From Melanopsichium pennsylvanicum (lineage: Eukaryota > Basidiomycota > Ustilaginomycetes > Ustilaginales), in contig OAPG01000002.1 in NCBI GenBank assembly GCA_900208305.1, forward strand, positions 1,770,264-1,834,263: DNA of 64,000 nt. The letters are read 5' to 3'. Below, piece by piece: positions 21,653 through 32,597 of the stretch. The notes below the pieces were generated by a model. The model was not told the DNA's origin. It was given only the letters and a program-made list of their open reading frames with translations, and searched no databases. Position 1 is the stretch's first letter. Every line of letters starts with the position of its first letter. Position numbers and translations under genes: made by a program.

Positions 21653-22882
21653 TTACAAAACGAAAAGCAAGTCCATGTCAATCGGATGACTTGAGCTCAA
21701 CTGCGGCTTTTGACTGTACTTGTTAGCCAAAACATCCCTGACCGCATTCAACATCTGCTTGTACGTCAACTGCGGATACTGATTCATTACGCTCAAAAAC
21801 GCAAACGAACATGCTCCCGTAGCTTTGCCTGCTTCCGTCGCATCCGCGCTCGTCTGCGAATCCTTGCATCCACTCAACATGACCACATCCGCTCCACTCG
21901 ATCGTGTCTGCTTGGTCACCTCTTCCGCGCCGTTGGTGTTTTTCGCCGTGTTAAAGGTGGAAAACAGTCCCTTGGCCATGCCCATCACATCACCGCGTGC
22001 ATAGTTGAGAGCAGCTCCCATCAGTCCCTTGCCTACACCAGCAAACACGTTGGCCTCTTTGATATTGCCCGACGTGGTGTACACGTATGGTAGATCGAGC
22101 GCGGTTCCAGAGTGGCAAGAGTCAAAGATGGCAGTGAGTCGACATCCCACGGGAAGTGGTCGCACAAGGATGGCGTGAAGCTCATCGTCTTCCATCTGCC
22201 CCGCCTGCTGATAATCCACAGGAATGATGGTCTCGTTGTATCCATCTGCTTCGTCACCCTGGGATGCTTTCGCCTGTCCACCATGCCCCGAGTAGTGGAA
22301 AAAGAGCGCGTCACCCGCTTGAGCCCCTCGGACGAGCCAGTGCATCGCTGCAGTCATGTTCTGACGTGTGGGGATCGAGCGTGCGTCACGCTGATCATCG
22401 GTGAGCACAACCATGTCGTCATCCTTGTAGCCTCGCTGGCGGAGGAACTGCTTGACGTTCTTGACATCGTTGATACAACCTCGCAGCTCGCCGTTTTGGC
22501 CGAAATAGTTGATGCCAATCAAGAGCGCTTTGCGCTTACCCTGCATCGTCGAATACTCGTAGCGCACATTGCCCATCATTCCTCCCTGCGGGTTGTAGTT
22601 GACATGGTTGGTGGCATATTCGGGTGGACCAATAGGCCCGTTGGAGGGTGGTGCATAGCCGTAGCCCATCTGACCCTGGACGCCACCAGGGGGAGGATGC
22701 GAAGGCGGTCCGTATCCGCGACCCCCGCCACCATAACCCATCGGAGGAGGAGGCGGACCGGGAGGCATGCCGTAGCCGTATCCGGGCTGACCATAGCCTT
22801 GTGGTGGGGCTGGGAAGCCTCCTCCACCACCACCGCCGTGGGACTGTTGATAATGATAGCCTCCCTGACCTGGATACGCCAT
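21653..22882 (-). CDS. MCA1: Type I metacaspase
   Basis: Encodes 409 residues from MAYPGQGGYH (ATG at 22882). The N-terminal ~100 residues are a Gly/Pro/Tyr/Gln-rich prodomain, typical of type I fungal metacaspases. The peptidase C14 domain follows. The catalytic His is in HYSGHGG (His200) and the catalytic Cys in DSCHSG (Cys256), with GINYFGQNGELRGCINDV before them. Known relatives are Ca2+-dependent, cleave after Arg/Lys, and act in protein aggregate clearance and stress-related death. An upstream in-frame ATG at 22921 would add 13 residues. The gene is divergent from the mS33 gene. Confidence 0.96.
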   Translation of the reverse strand: MAYPGQGGYHYQQSHGGGGGGGFPAPPQGYGQPGYGYGMPPGPPPPPMGYGGGGRGYGPPSHPPPGGVQGQMGYGYAPPSNGPIGPPEYATNHVNYNPQGGMMGNVRYEYSTMQGKRKALLIGINYFGQNGELRGCINDVKNVKQFLRQRGYKDDDMVVLTDDQRDARSIPTRQNMTAAMHWLVRGAQAGDALFFHYSGHGGQAKASQGDEADGYNETIIPVDYQQAGQMEDDELHAILVRPLPVGCRLTAIFDSCHSGTALDLPYVYTTSGNIKEANVFAGVGKGLMGAALNYARGDVMGMAKGLFSTFNTAKNTNGAEEVTKQTRSSGADVVMLSGCKDSQTSADATEAGKATGACSFAFLSVMNQYPQLTYKQMLNAVRDVLANKYSQKPQLSSSHPIDMDLLFVL

Positions 22883-23458
22883 TGTCGCTGTATAGATCGC
22901 GTGTCTATTCGCTGATTTCACTGTGTTCGCTAATTATGATGATGGTAGTTGTGCAACAGGATTGTAAATCTGGGTGGGTGATGAATGTCATGCAAATTAA
23001 GGTGATTGGTGTGTTGTGGTTGTCTTCTAGACAGCGGCAACTCATGTTGAGTTGCGTTTGCATGCATGCATGCAGCAGCAGCAGCAGCAGCAGCAGTTTG
23101 ACGTGGAAAATTCCTTAAAGGAGGCGCGGGCCGTGCGTTGCGGGCGTAACCACCGCTGAGAGGGCTCTCACACAGCACGCAGCTGAAAAGCCTTCCGCTG
23201 TTGAAGCACCCGACCGGCGGCGCCTTGCTGTGGCGGTGTCCTTCATTCGCGCGAAAACTTCATGAAAACCAAGCGCATGAGCACGTGACCTGAAGCCTTT
23301 TCCATGATTTTGGGCGACCCTCTCTCCGCAAATATGGCAAGCATTATGAATTTCTGCATTCATCCCTACTACTTTGTACACCATCTTGTCACGAATCTCG
23401 ATTCATCACTTTCTTACCACGAGGAGGCAAAGAGGGAAAAAGAAAAAAACAAGCAAAT
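22883..23458. promoter_or_regulatory. Divergent promoter region of metacaspase and mS33
   Basis: 576 bases, including a GCAT/GCA repeat at about 23060-23097. No specific sites can be named. Confidence 0.45.
23060..23097. repeat. (GCAT)n-(GCA)n microsatellite
   Basis: Three GCAT units run into about eight GCA units in the metacaspase/mS33 intergenic region. Confidence 0.9.
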
Positions 23459-23951
23459 ATGAAGGTCGCTCCGTCCGCGACCGCGGTGACCTCTCTCAAG
23501 GCACTCCAGAGCAAGCTTTTCGGCACCACTTTCAACCCCACGCACGCACGCACTGGCGCCAAAGTATTGCGACAAAGGTTACAAGGTCCTTCCATGATCA
23601 CCTACTACCCACCCACAGTCAACTTCCGATCCATCGAGAGACTCGCTCCTGCACTAGGCAGATTGCAAGACATTAGAGAGATCCAACGAGAGAAGGATGT
23701 AGAACGCAAAAAGATGTTGGGCAAAGGTCCTCCCAAGAAGGGTGAGTATCAAAGCGAAGCTCTCACTTTCTCTCTCTCTCTCTCACAGACTCAGGAGAAG
23801 GGCTGGGGATATGGGAGCTGCATTTTATCTTGTGACTGAGAGTGGAAGAAAGGGCAATGTTGACATGATATAATCTTCCTACTTTGTGATACGGTGACTT
23901 TTACCATCAGGCGAGGGTCGACGTGCGGCGATGAAGGGCAAAAAGAAGTAA
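23459..23951 (+). CDS. Mitochondrial ribosomal small-subunit protein mS33, one intron
   Basis: Exon 1 is 23459-23741 and exon 2 is 23911-23951. The 169-bp intron begins GTGAGT and ends CATCAG. The splice restores KGPPKKGEGRRAAMKGKKK and a 107-residue protein, the usual length of the MRP-S33/mS33 family. Diagnostic parts are LFGTTFNPTHARTGAKVLRQ and ITYYPP, followed by a basic C-terminal tail. It is a small-subunit mitoribosome component (yeast Mrps27 family). Without the splice the frame would run into intron sequence rich in CT repeats. Confidence 0.9.
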
Positions 23952-26900
23952 ACCCTCTCTTTCCCCTTTCAACACTTGCGACCAGAACAGAAACTTTCTC
24001 GCATATTTCAGCACTTTTCAAAAACATCTGAATCTCATCTTACCAGCTCCGATACTATACTCGACGAAGGATCATTTTATATCGACATGAATTATACTGT
24101 ACTTTTAAGGATTTCGTCTTTTTTTTTTCCTTCTTCTTTTCTCTTTTTCTTTTTCCAAATTTTTCAGAAAGCACACGGATGTTAACACATATTAATCGAA
24201 AGTTGGCATTTGCATAACGCATTGTTATATACGCTTTTTCCGATCGTTTTTGCAAGACTTTGGATTCTAACAAGATCAATACTTTTAGGTTGATATAACT
24301 TTTGACCATACGCCTTGCTGGTGTATTGAGAGATTCCAAAGATGGAGAGGGAGTTAACGAAATATTGTGATTGAGGAGATAGACGAGTGAAAAGGGTAGT
24401 AAATGCAATTTTGTATGTGAATCTGTAACAGGTGTAGATGGGGGGTTTATGGATGTTTGCCGATGCTTTGCAGCGCATGACCTCTCTCTCAATCATTTCA
24501 AGGTGCTTAACATCACCATGATCAGTCCTCGGTAGTACTTGCGCGTGCAGAGAGCATCATCTCGCAGTATAGTCATCATGGTGGGCTTTTTTTTTAAAAA
24601 AATGGAGGTTGTTAGATTTCTGAGACACACCCACACCCACACTCACACACATACTCTCTCTTGAATGCACTACCTTGGTTACTTGACAATCACAATGTGG
24701 GTGTCTGCGCAATGGTCTTAAAGCATCCCAGTGGCTGTGCCCTTCTCATCCAAAAGAGTTCAACATCACCAACAATTGTCAGCATCTCTACTGACACTAC
24801 AGCACCTGACTGGATCTCAAACAAAAGCATATAGAGCTGCCCACATGTTTCATTGGACGTCATATTGAGTTACAATAAAACAACAACCAGTCTTATTGTA
24901 TCTCAAACTGGTACTTGGGTTTGGCATACTGGTCCCTGACACAAAAGATGGCTTTGCCAGACAAGAATGGCAATGGAGTAAGCAGAGCAAAATTTGGTTT
25001 GCTGCTTTGGACAAGCTTGCAGTGACAAAAAGGTGTTGCAGGGTGCAAAAGCTCAATTTATCCCGCGCGAGCACGCAAAGCCTCAGGTCGGTCTGTGAGG
25101 TTTCATTTCAGAGAGGAGAGAAGCCAAAGTTCAGAGCGATGTGTAAATTTAGAGAGCCAAAATAGCGCGCGCGTTTTGGGTGAGTGTATTCAGGATTGAA
25201 GTTCTCCGCGACAGAGTGTAAACGTGGGCAGCCGAGTCAATTCTGTAGTGCCAACCCATCCTTTTTTAAGAAAAGCACAACGTCATTGTGCGCAGACAGA
25301 ATTTCAACAACAGATGCCGGGGTTAGAATAAATTAATAGATAAATAAACAAATCACCTTGTCATGTGAATTTCAAGCTTTTCTTAAATAACGTCATTTAG
25401 GGGCTCTCTGTGTATGCAAGTGCTGTCTAGTGCCGCCTGTTTGTGTGCCCAAAAGCGGCAGCCGAAGATACACCGTAAGAAAGCGCGCGTGTTGCTGACT
25501 GTGGGAATGTAAGGTGCTGATTCCGATCCTGCCGTGTCGCTCACTGGAGAACAATTTGGCGGAATGATGTGACTCTGTTCATGACCAAGTGCCATCGCAC
25601 ACACACAGCATGAAAGAGAAGCAAGTTGAGATTCCATTTAGCGCTCCTTGGCTGTTTATACGTGCGGGCTGCCTTTTGCAGTCTGAACGGTGAGTGAGTA
25701 AGTGTGTGTGTGTGTGTGTGACTTAGAGAGAAGACGGTGAGAATTTGGTTGCAACACCGACGCTGAAAGTGAGCCTGAGAGTACACTGCCAATAAAGCTG
25801 ACCTCAGCTACCGTAACACGCAGGGCCGAGGCTTCTTTCTTGCGTAAGGGTTCTGTGATTTGCATCTCAGACACTCACCGCGTGCGTAATTGTGTACTAT
25901 AACCAATTAGGACTGCACAGCAACGTTGACTCTCGTTGGACTGTGCTCTCTCTCCCCCCCCCTTTTGAGTAATCTGGTTCAAAATTCTCTTTTGATAATG
26001 CAGTTTGGTAATGCAGCATAGGCAAAGCTGAGTCGGACTTAACCGACTGAATCACCACCGCCATGTGGTGTGTATGGAACTTGACCGACTATTATGCTGT
26101 GCCGTGCCCTGCTGTGTGATACGATTCACCCAAAGGTCATGGAGCGCAAGTACTGTGAGCACTGTATGGATACTGCTGCCATGCCTCCTTTACCTTAGCT
26201 GAGGGAAACTAAAAAAAATTAAATAAAAAAAAAGGTGCTGGTCGCTTTTCTTTCCTTTTGACCTTTTTGTGGCTGCATTTCTATGCTGCGAGATCTGATT
26301 ACGCCACGCTCGCATGCCTTCACACTCCACAACCAAACCAAAGAAAAGTAAAAAAAAAAAAAAACATGACAGGAAATCAATCTCTGCATTGATGTGATAG
26401 CATTTCAGCGAAAAGCAGAGACTGATTTCGAGCCGCTTCCCTCATCCGTTTTGGTGAATTGTTGAATTGATGGCAACGAGACTATGACGGTCGTACCGAA
26501 CAGAGTGCTTTGCGGTTTGCTATGGGTTTATTTTTGACTTGACACTCTCGCTATACTATCATAGAATTGTATTGCACTCCTCTTTCACCCCTTTGGCCTC
26601 TCTCTTAGGCTGTCTGCCCTATCAGTGTGCCCTATCACTAGCACAATTCAGCATCTCCAACAACCCAATTTGTCCAACCCTCCTACGCATACCACATCTA
26701 TCTTCTTTTGCCACTTGGCTTGCAAACTCTTTGCTGCCTTGTACAGTCCAACTATACTTGCTCTCCAATCTTGATCATCAAACAATCTCGTTTCTACACT
26801 TTCGCTCCAACAAACCACACCATATAGCCACCGACCCACTAATCGTGTACCTGGCTACACCTCAGCATACCAATCAATGTCATTCACCCGCCGACATTCG

Positions 26901-27320
26901 TAATCTTGCAGACGCATCCTCGGTCAATATTATATTCGCTCTCCCCACGTTGTCATCCTAATTTTCTCTTGCATACCCAAATCAACTCGTTTGTCTAGCA
27001 AGTTGCGTTTCAACATCAACCTCAGCCCAAACCCATCTCGGCGTCTTTTCACCTTGACAACTTCCGCTCTGCATCCTCCATCTGCACTCCAATACCAACC
27101 ACCCTTTCACATCCGGCATCCATCTATCCACCATATCGCCCGTCTGGTGCCTGATCATGTCGTGCATCTGTACCCTCTAATCCCCCCGACTTGCAAACCA
27201 GTTCTCTCTTCATCAGCAACCTGACATCATCACAACTCTTCACGATCATCTTTGCAAAACACAAACGATTTTCGGTTGCAGTGATAAGCTTGATTCACGT
27301 TCACCACTCTTACTCGCATA
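23952..27320. other. 3.4 kb gene-free stretch with microsatellites
   Basis: No convincing gene on either strand; the longest ORFs are ~140 codons with no recognisable features. A CA-rich run lies near 24630-24655 and a (GT)n tract at 25702-25720, with many poly-A/T runs. About 24700-25170 has a different texture from the rest, with fewer homopolymers and mixed composition. It could be an old decayed insert. From ~26540 the sequence is C/T-rich with little G, which fits a long 5' leader for the gene at 27321. Confidence 0.55.
25702..25720. repeat. (GT)n microsatellite
   Basis: About nine GT units in non-coding DNA. Confidence 0.9.
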
Positions 27321-29897
27321 ATGCGATTTATCGCTGGTAGTCAAGTCTCGTGCACCCCGTCTCCTGATTCTCTCGCGTCTCTCTCGGATCATCACACCCC
27401 TCGCTCGTCCACTTTCACCCACACTTCTCCTTCTGCCCTCTCTTCCTACTGGGCAGATTCAACACAAACCCACTTGCCCACGCTTGACCTTCACAACGAC
27501 AGCAACCACACCAGCGTGTACGGCGCTCATACTCATCCTGCTTCCAGCTCGACTGGATTTCAGCCATCTTCCACCATCAAAGCGTCAAGCCATACTTCGG
27601 GCTTGAGCTCAGACTCAGAGCGAGCCACACCTTTGCTTGACGCCATGGTAGTAGAGCCCAGCATTGTTGATCCCACTTCGGCACCCACTACTTCACCGCC
27701 CGTGTTACATTCGCTCGTCTTCCCCTCCAGCAGCACCAAGTGCGCAGCAGGCAAGACTCACACGCCTTCCAATAACAAATCAAACGACCCGTACCTGGCT
27801 CTTGATGAAGCGGCGCCGCGTCTCTCCATGTCCTCCACTGGCAGTGGATCCACCACCGAACTCGCGACACCAGAAAACTTGCACCAATCTTGGTCGTACA
27901 ACGATGCCGATCGAGGCTCTGCCTTGGCAGCATTCCAACGCGCCTCCGCATCCACGTCGTCCTCGCCCTCGTCTTTAACCCAGGCTTTGAAAGAGCAAAA
28001 GAATCTACCATCCACTCCAGAGGTGGATCTGCGACCACCATCCCGCAAACTCGATGTCAATACAGTCCAGCTCGACAGGTTGGCGATCCAGCGTCCTGCC
28101 AAGCTAGAGCGTCTGTCTTCAGGAGCAACCAATGCTACCGCAAAAGGCTCAACGCGCTCGGATGAGTCGCCTCAGACAGCAACCCAGTCTCCATCCAGCT
28201 TCCAGCCGTCGGACCTGTCATCTCTCCGCATCTCGTCGCGCACCGATGCGCCTGCGTCCACTTCATCCAGTCAACTCTCCAAGTCGCCAAGCTTGGAGAA
28301 CCACATTCCCTCTCGCGCCACCATGACCAGTCCGGACTCGTGGCGCTCGCTTCTTCCGGAGCACGACCCCTATTTTGCGTCAGAGCGCCAACTGCGCGCA
28401 TTATCGCACCACCGCTCCGCTTCGCCCCAGAGCTTGCACTCTTCATACAATGCATTCGACATTGAGGCGTACGCCGCAGCAAAGTCATCTCCTCGTCCAC
28501 CCATCAACGACCGCATGTCTGAGTCGTCGTCTGACACTGCTCGTACATCCTTCAGCAGCGCCATCAGTGGTTATTCTACCATGTTCATGGCAGCAAATCC
28601 CAAAGGCAAGCCTTCAATGCAGTCCCAGTCCTATGATCCAGCACGTCGTGACAGCTGGAGAAGTCTTCTACCTGACGATGACAGGTACCACGCTTCTCGT
28701 GCTGCTTGCACGTCTGGCAGGGGGCTGGAAGCGTCACCTTGCCTAACATCGCCCCCGCTTTCGGATCACTTGGATTCGGCCGTGCCTTTTCATGGGCACA
28801 ACCATCGTTCCGCCTTCTTTGCATTGCAAGAATCGCGATCATCCAACAAGGCTTCGTCAGCCGATTCCGAGTCAGCTGCACGCCGCCATTCGAGTTTCTC
28901 GAGTGTAGAACCCAACAACTCGTCACAGTACGCTGCCACGCGTAATATGCTCGCCTCTATGAGGCATGGCGCTCGATGTTTTGGCTCGAGCGCTTCTGCG
29001 TCCGGAAAATGTGTGTATGCCTCTGGATCCACGGGTGGATTTCTTTCGCCACGCGGTATCGACTCGTTGGATGCGCCAAGCATGACACCGGCGCTCTCCA
29101 ATTCGACCGAGGACGATTCGAGCGAGCGTGACAGCTGGCCAACTAGTCGAGGTGCAAAGTACGGGCGCGGTGCCAGCTCGCCCATGTCTTCTGGCCCAAT
29201 GACACCCAAGACTGAGCACACGCCGCACAAATCTTCGCTAGCCGCTGTGTTGAGCCAAGAAGCTGGACGTGTCGCGCGTGTGGACAGTCCAGCGCATGTG
29301 TCAGAAACTTCTGACAGTGTGGTCAAAGCCACACAGGAAGGGCTCCTGGCTACCACCACCACGACCAAGACGACCACGACTACCACCACGCAGCTTCTCT
29401 GTGACGCAACGGTGGGCAAAGCTCGCTCCGAGGCGGGTGTGGACCATTGCGCCTCGTTTGCGGATGAGGGCGAGCAAGGCTTGTTGCAAAGTCAACCGAT
29501 GCAGAATCGGTCGTCATCGTGCAGCATCTCGACACCCATCTCGCCACCCTCGTTACCATTCCTTGAACGTCGACCTGCGCCTCCCGAGACGGATTTGGTG
29601 ATCGAGACCGAACGCACCAAGTACGTTTTGGTAACACGTCTACCGGGATTCTCACTCGACTGCATTACGCTCGCCACCAAGCAGCACAAGCATCATCGTA
29701 CGTTGCATATTGTGGCTGACAAGTGGGATACGGAGGGTGGGGGGCATTTTGAACGTCGTATCACTTTTCCTGATAGGGAGTGCGATTTGAAGAATGTCAA
29801 GGCCGAGTTTGATGGTAATACGCTCAAGGTTCATGTGCCACGCAGAAATGGTGGTGGTGGTACGCGTTTCTCTTCCGCCAGCAGTGCGACGTTTTAA
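27321..29897 (+). CDS. Large disordered protein with a C-terminal Hsp20/alpha-crystallin-like domain
   Basis: Encodes 858 residues in one exon. About residues 1-750 are Ser/Thr/Pro-rich and low complexity, with repeated short motifs (DSWRSLLPEHDPY and DSWRSLLPDDDRY, then a third DSWPTSRG). The last ~100 residues (ETDLVIETERTKYVLVTRLP, then HKHHRTLHIVADKWD, RRITFPDREC and GNTLKVHVPRR) have the strand pattern and the GxLxVxVP end of an alpha-crystallin domain. Ordinary small heat-shock proteins are 15-30 kDa, so the long N-terminal arm is unusual. A chaperone role is an inference. The repeated DSWRSLLP motif might be a binding site; its function is unknown to me. Confidence 0.8.
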   Translation: MRFIAGSQVSCTPSPDSLASLSDHHTPRSSTFTHTSPSALSSYWADSTQTHLPTLDLHNDSNHTSVYGAHTHPASSSTGFQPSSTIKASSHTSGLSSDSERATPLLDAMVVEPSIVDPTSAPTTSPPVLHSLVFPSSSTKCAAGKTHTPSNNKSNDPYLALDEAAPRLSMSSTGSGSTTELATPENLHQSWSYNDADRGSALAAFQRASASTSSSPSSLTQALKEQKNLPSTPEVDLRPPSRKLDVNTVQLDRLAIQRPAKLERLSSGATNATAKGSTRSDESPQTATQSPSSFQPSDLSSLRISSRTDAPASTSSSQLSKSPSLENHIPSRATMTSPDSWRSLLPEHDPYFASERQLRALSHHRSASPQSLHSSYNAFDIEAYAAAKSSPRPPINDRMSESSSDTARTSFSSAISGYSTMFMAANPKGKPSMQSQSYDPARRDSWRSLLPDDDRYHASRAACTSGRGLEASPCLTSPPLSDHLDSAVPFHGHNHRSAFFALQESRSSNKASSADSESAARRHSSFSSVEPNNSSQYAATRNMLASMRHGARCFGSSASASGKCVYASGSTGGFLSPRGIDSLDAPSMTPALSNSTEDDSSERDSWPTSRGAKYGRGASSPMSSGPMTPKTEHTPHKSSLAAVLSQEAGRVARVDSPAHVSETSDSVVKATQEGLLATTTTTKTTTTTTTQLLCDATVGKARSEAGVDHCASFADEGEQGLLQSQPMQNRSSSCSISTPISPPSLPFLERRPAPPETDLVIETERTKYVLVTRLPGFSLDCITLATKQHKHHRTLHIVADKWDTEGGGHFERRITFPDRECDLKNVKAEFDGNTLKVHVPRRNGGGGTRFSSASSATF

Positions 29898-29946
29898 AAT
29901 AATTCAATAAATACCCTTCATGATTTTTTTTTTGTCTCATTTGTCT

Positions 29947-29991
<45 letters not shown>

Positions 29992-30871
29992 TTACATACA
30001 ACCAACGCACATACGCATCCCATACCTAGCATGTCATGATCATCATCATCATTTTCGTTGTTATTACTGACGTCTTTATGACGATCACAAAATATAATCA
30101 CAATTTGCTTTTTGGCATTTTCTCATTCCATTTTTTTTTTTTTTTTTGACTGTGCACGTTTTGCAAGATTTGGAGCGCGCAATTGTGGGTCAGCGGGAGT
30201 GGGTGCATATTACTGTGTTCATACCATCACAAGCAATCCATTCATTCATTCATTCATTCATGCATCCATGCATGTTTCTACTTTCCACACTCCTGGCGAA
30301 ATTCGAATTACTTTTGGTGGGAGTTGCTGCTGTATTCCTCTCAGTATGAACTGTTTAAGGATGGTCGATGCTGGCCTTTTTGAGGATTGCCAAATTCTTC
30401 TGGATATTTCTTGCTCATTTTGTACATCTGACCTCCCTAATCAAACCAACAGAGAGGTGTCAACCAGTTTGTACTGCCTTGAAAATGCTCAAAACCTGTT
30501 TCACAAACTTATTCAGCCATTCAACAACAGCAGGCATGCTCAGACACTTTGACTACCATTTCCCAACTTGCCTTAAGACAGATGTTTGATTGCAACTGTT
30601 AGAAATTTGCCAGGTGTCTTGTACTGCTGATGCACAGGGATGTTGCACAGCTTGGAACAGCAAGGTTAGAGCTCATGTGAGAGGTATCTACACAATCAAG
30701 GTGAACAGGAACAGTCTACTCGTATTGAGTAGTGCTCCCCTATGTGTTGACAACCTTCAGGAATACAGATGCTAGAGGTTGGGGAAAGGTAGGGGGAACT
30801 GCAACACTGACTGTGGGGGTCATGTGGGTGGCACAGGAATTCCACAGGCTGCACAGGTGGTGCAGGAGATG
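29898..30871. other. Start of the repeat island: microsatellites, no gene
   Basis: A (CA)n tract lies at 29955-29990 and an (ATTC)n tract at 30238-30260. The remainder has no coding signal that I can support. Confidence 0.6.
29955..29990. repeat. (AC)n microsatellite
   Basis: About 17 AC units after a short TA run, in non-coding DNA 60 bases past the Hsp20-like gene. Confidence 0.95.
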
Positions 30872-31317
30872 TGTTAAGGCCGTAGGGTCTAGATACCGCG
30901 GGGCGGCTACAGCCAGGATAGGGTCTACGGGTACGGAGAGGTCGTAGGCGTAGGCGACACAGGCGGTCAGGGGTCAGAGCACACTACTGCGTTGCTATAG
31001 AGCTAACTAACTAATACATGCGACAAGGTCCGGAGGCAACCTCATGTCAAGCGGGGGCGGGGTAGTAAGGTCCAAGAGTTATCGGCCACCTCCCACCGCG
31101 GCGCTACAATGTTAGATTGCTGATGGTCGTATTCTGTTTACGGAGGGGCCGGCCGCAGTTGGGCGGTAGGAGGATCGTGTTAGACCAACCGCTCCTCTGC
31201 GAGGGGTCCGGAGAGGGTCGGTCGGGGCCCAATCGCAACGATTGCTCAATCAGGAGGGGGGCCAAGCGCCCCCTCTTTGGACTGTCTCTTTGGACTATGG
31301 TTGGTGGGGCACTAACA
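30872..31317. mobile_element. Solo LTR, 446 bp, with perfect 5-bp target duplication
   Basis: The element begins TGTTA and ends TAACA, the TG..CA inverted termini of an LTR. It is flanked on both sides by AGATG (30867-30871 and 31318-31322), a perfect 5-bp target-site duplication. The body is GC-rich and unlike its flanks. No internal retrotransposon region is present, so this is a solo LTR left by recombination between two LTRs. Orientation was not determined. No second copy was found in the window. Confidence 0.85.
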
Positions 31318-31516
31318 AGATGCAGAGGTGCCAGGTGCAATTGCACCAAGCCCTTCATCAGGTGTGCCAAGGCAGGGTCCTAACAGCAACTTTGCCATCA
31401 CACGCATCCTTTAGCAAGAGCACAAAAAGCAATGGCATCCCATCGCCTGCTACTCAATAAAAATGCATCTGGTAGAGAAGACATATGGCAAACAGCTCCT
31501 TACTGTTGTAGCCTAC

Positions 31517-32525
31517 TGTCATGGGAGTGGGTCCCAAGGAAGAGGTCTGCGCAGGCCAGAGATGTTGAATCGGCTGAGATCCGGTGGGAGAGCATGTCTC
31601 GACGGATCTCAGGGAGATCTGGTGGATATTGGTGGGCTCATGGGATTTAAGGTTAGCGCAGAACCGAGAAGTTGAATCGGACAAAATCCGGTGAGAGAGC
31701 AGGTCTCGACGGATCTCACGGAAATTCGGCAAGTGGCAGTGACTCGCCGGATATCGAAGGTATCGATGGCAAGGGGAGCATCTGCAACGGCGGCGACCAA
31801 CGCCAGCTGGAGCAACACGTGGGCCGACCGACGCCCAGGGGGCAACGGAGAGAGAGCACGCGGGCGTGCTCGGAAGCACCCTGCCGAAGGGCTAGGGGCA
31901 GTCTTATCGTGCGGGGGTCCAAGCTTGACGCACGCAGGTCGTACAGTACCGATGGACCTCGCACACGATACATATATATAAATACTCTGTTCCCCGCTAT
32001 CGGATGAGCGGAAGCTCATCCACTCTATCTTATATCTCAGTCACACATAGTTATCAGTACGTCGTACTTACCATACTCTTCACACGTCGCACATCGCAAT
32101 ACCATTTATTGCGATCCATATAGTCTGTGTCCCCGTCGGTGAACGGAGAACCACATATAGACGTCGTCGACACCACAATCAACGCTGTAGCACCTCAACT
32201 ACAGGCGGAACCTCAACCGCGGGCCTGGCACCACAACCAGTCCCTCATAACTCCACCGGCAACGACGGCTGAGGTCTAACCCAGCCATCAGCAGTATCCC
32301 GTCGACGTCGTGACACTCGCGTCGACCGAATACCCCGTCCGAGCTTGCTGCGTTACCTCTGTACGGAGTGTCACCAGCGGTCAGCCGATATCCGTCGAGA
32401 GATCGCCACTTGTGGGATTCTCTTCGATATCCGTTGAGGCCAAGCTTAACCGCCGGAATTCACTGAAATCCGGCGAGTCGCGCTTTCTCACGGGAAATCG
32501 GATCTCTGGCACGCGACCGCTGACA
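31517..32525. mobile_element. Solo LTR, 1009 bp (copy A), with perfect 5-bp target duplication
   Basis: The element runs from TGTCA to TGACA and is flanked by CCTAC on both sides (31512-31516 and 32526-32530). A second copy in the opposite orientation lies at 61518-62527, and the shared sequence stops exactly at these termini, which confirms the boundaries. By eye the copies match at roughly 95% of positions in the segments I compared, and the differences are mainly transitions. On the + strand a TATATAAATA box (~31972-31983) suggests transcription from this strand. ORFs inside, including the one at 32310, are not genes. Confidence 0.92.
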
Positions 32526-32597
32526 CCTACCTTCAACAAAGGTAGCATATACTTGCAGAACTGCTGCAGCAGTTGGTAATCTACACAGACCATGCAT
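32526..32597. repeat. Short spacer with a 16-bp perfect palindrome
   Basis: Between the solo LTR and the foldback repeat lies AACTGCTGCAGCAGTT (32559-32574), a perfect palindrome. Nothing else is evident. Confidence 0.6.

Noticed and set aside
31609..32019. ORFs inside the 1-kb LTR, also present in the second copy
   Set aside because: Both strands are open in several frames, and the frames match only because the LTR itself is duplicated. LTRs are non-coding.
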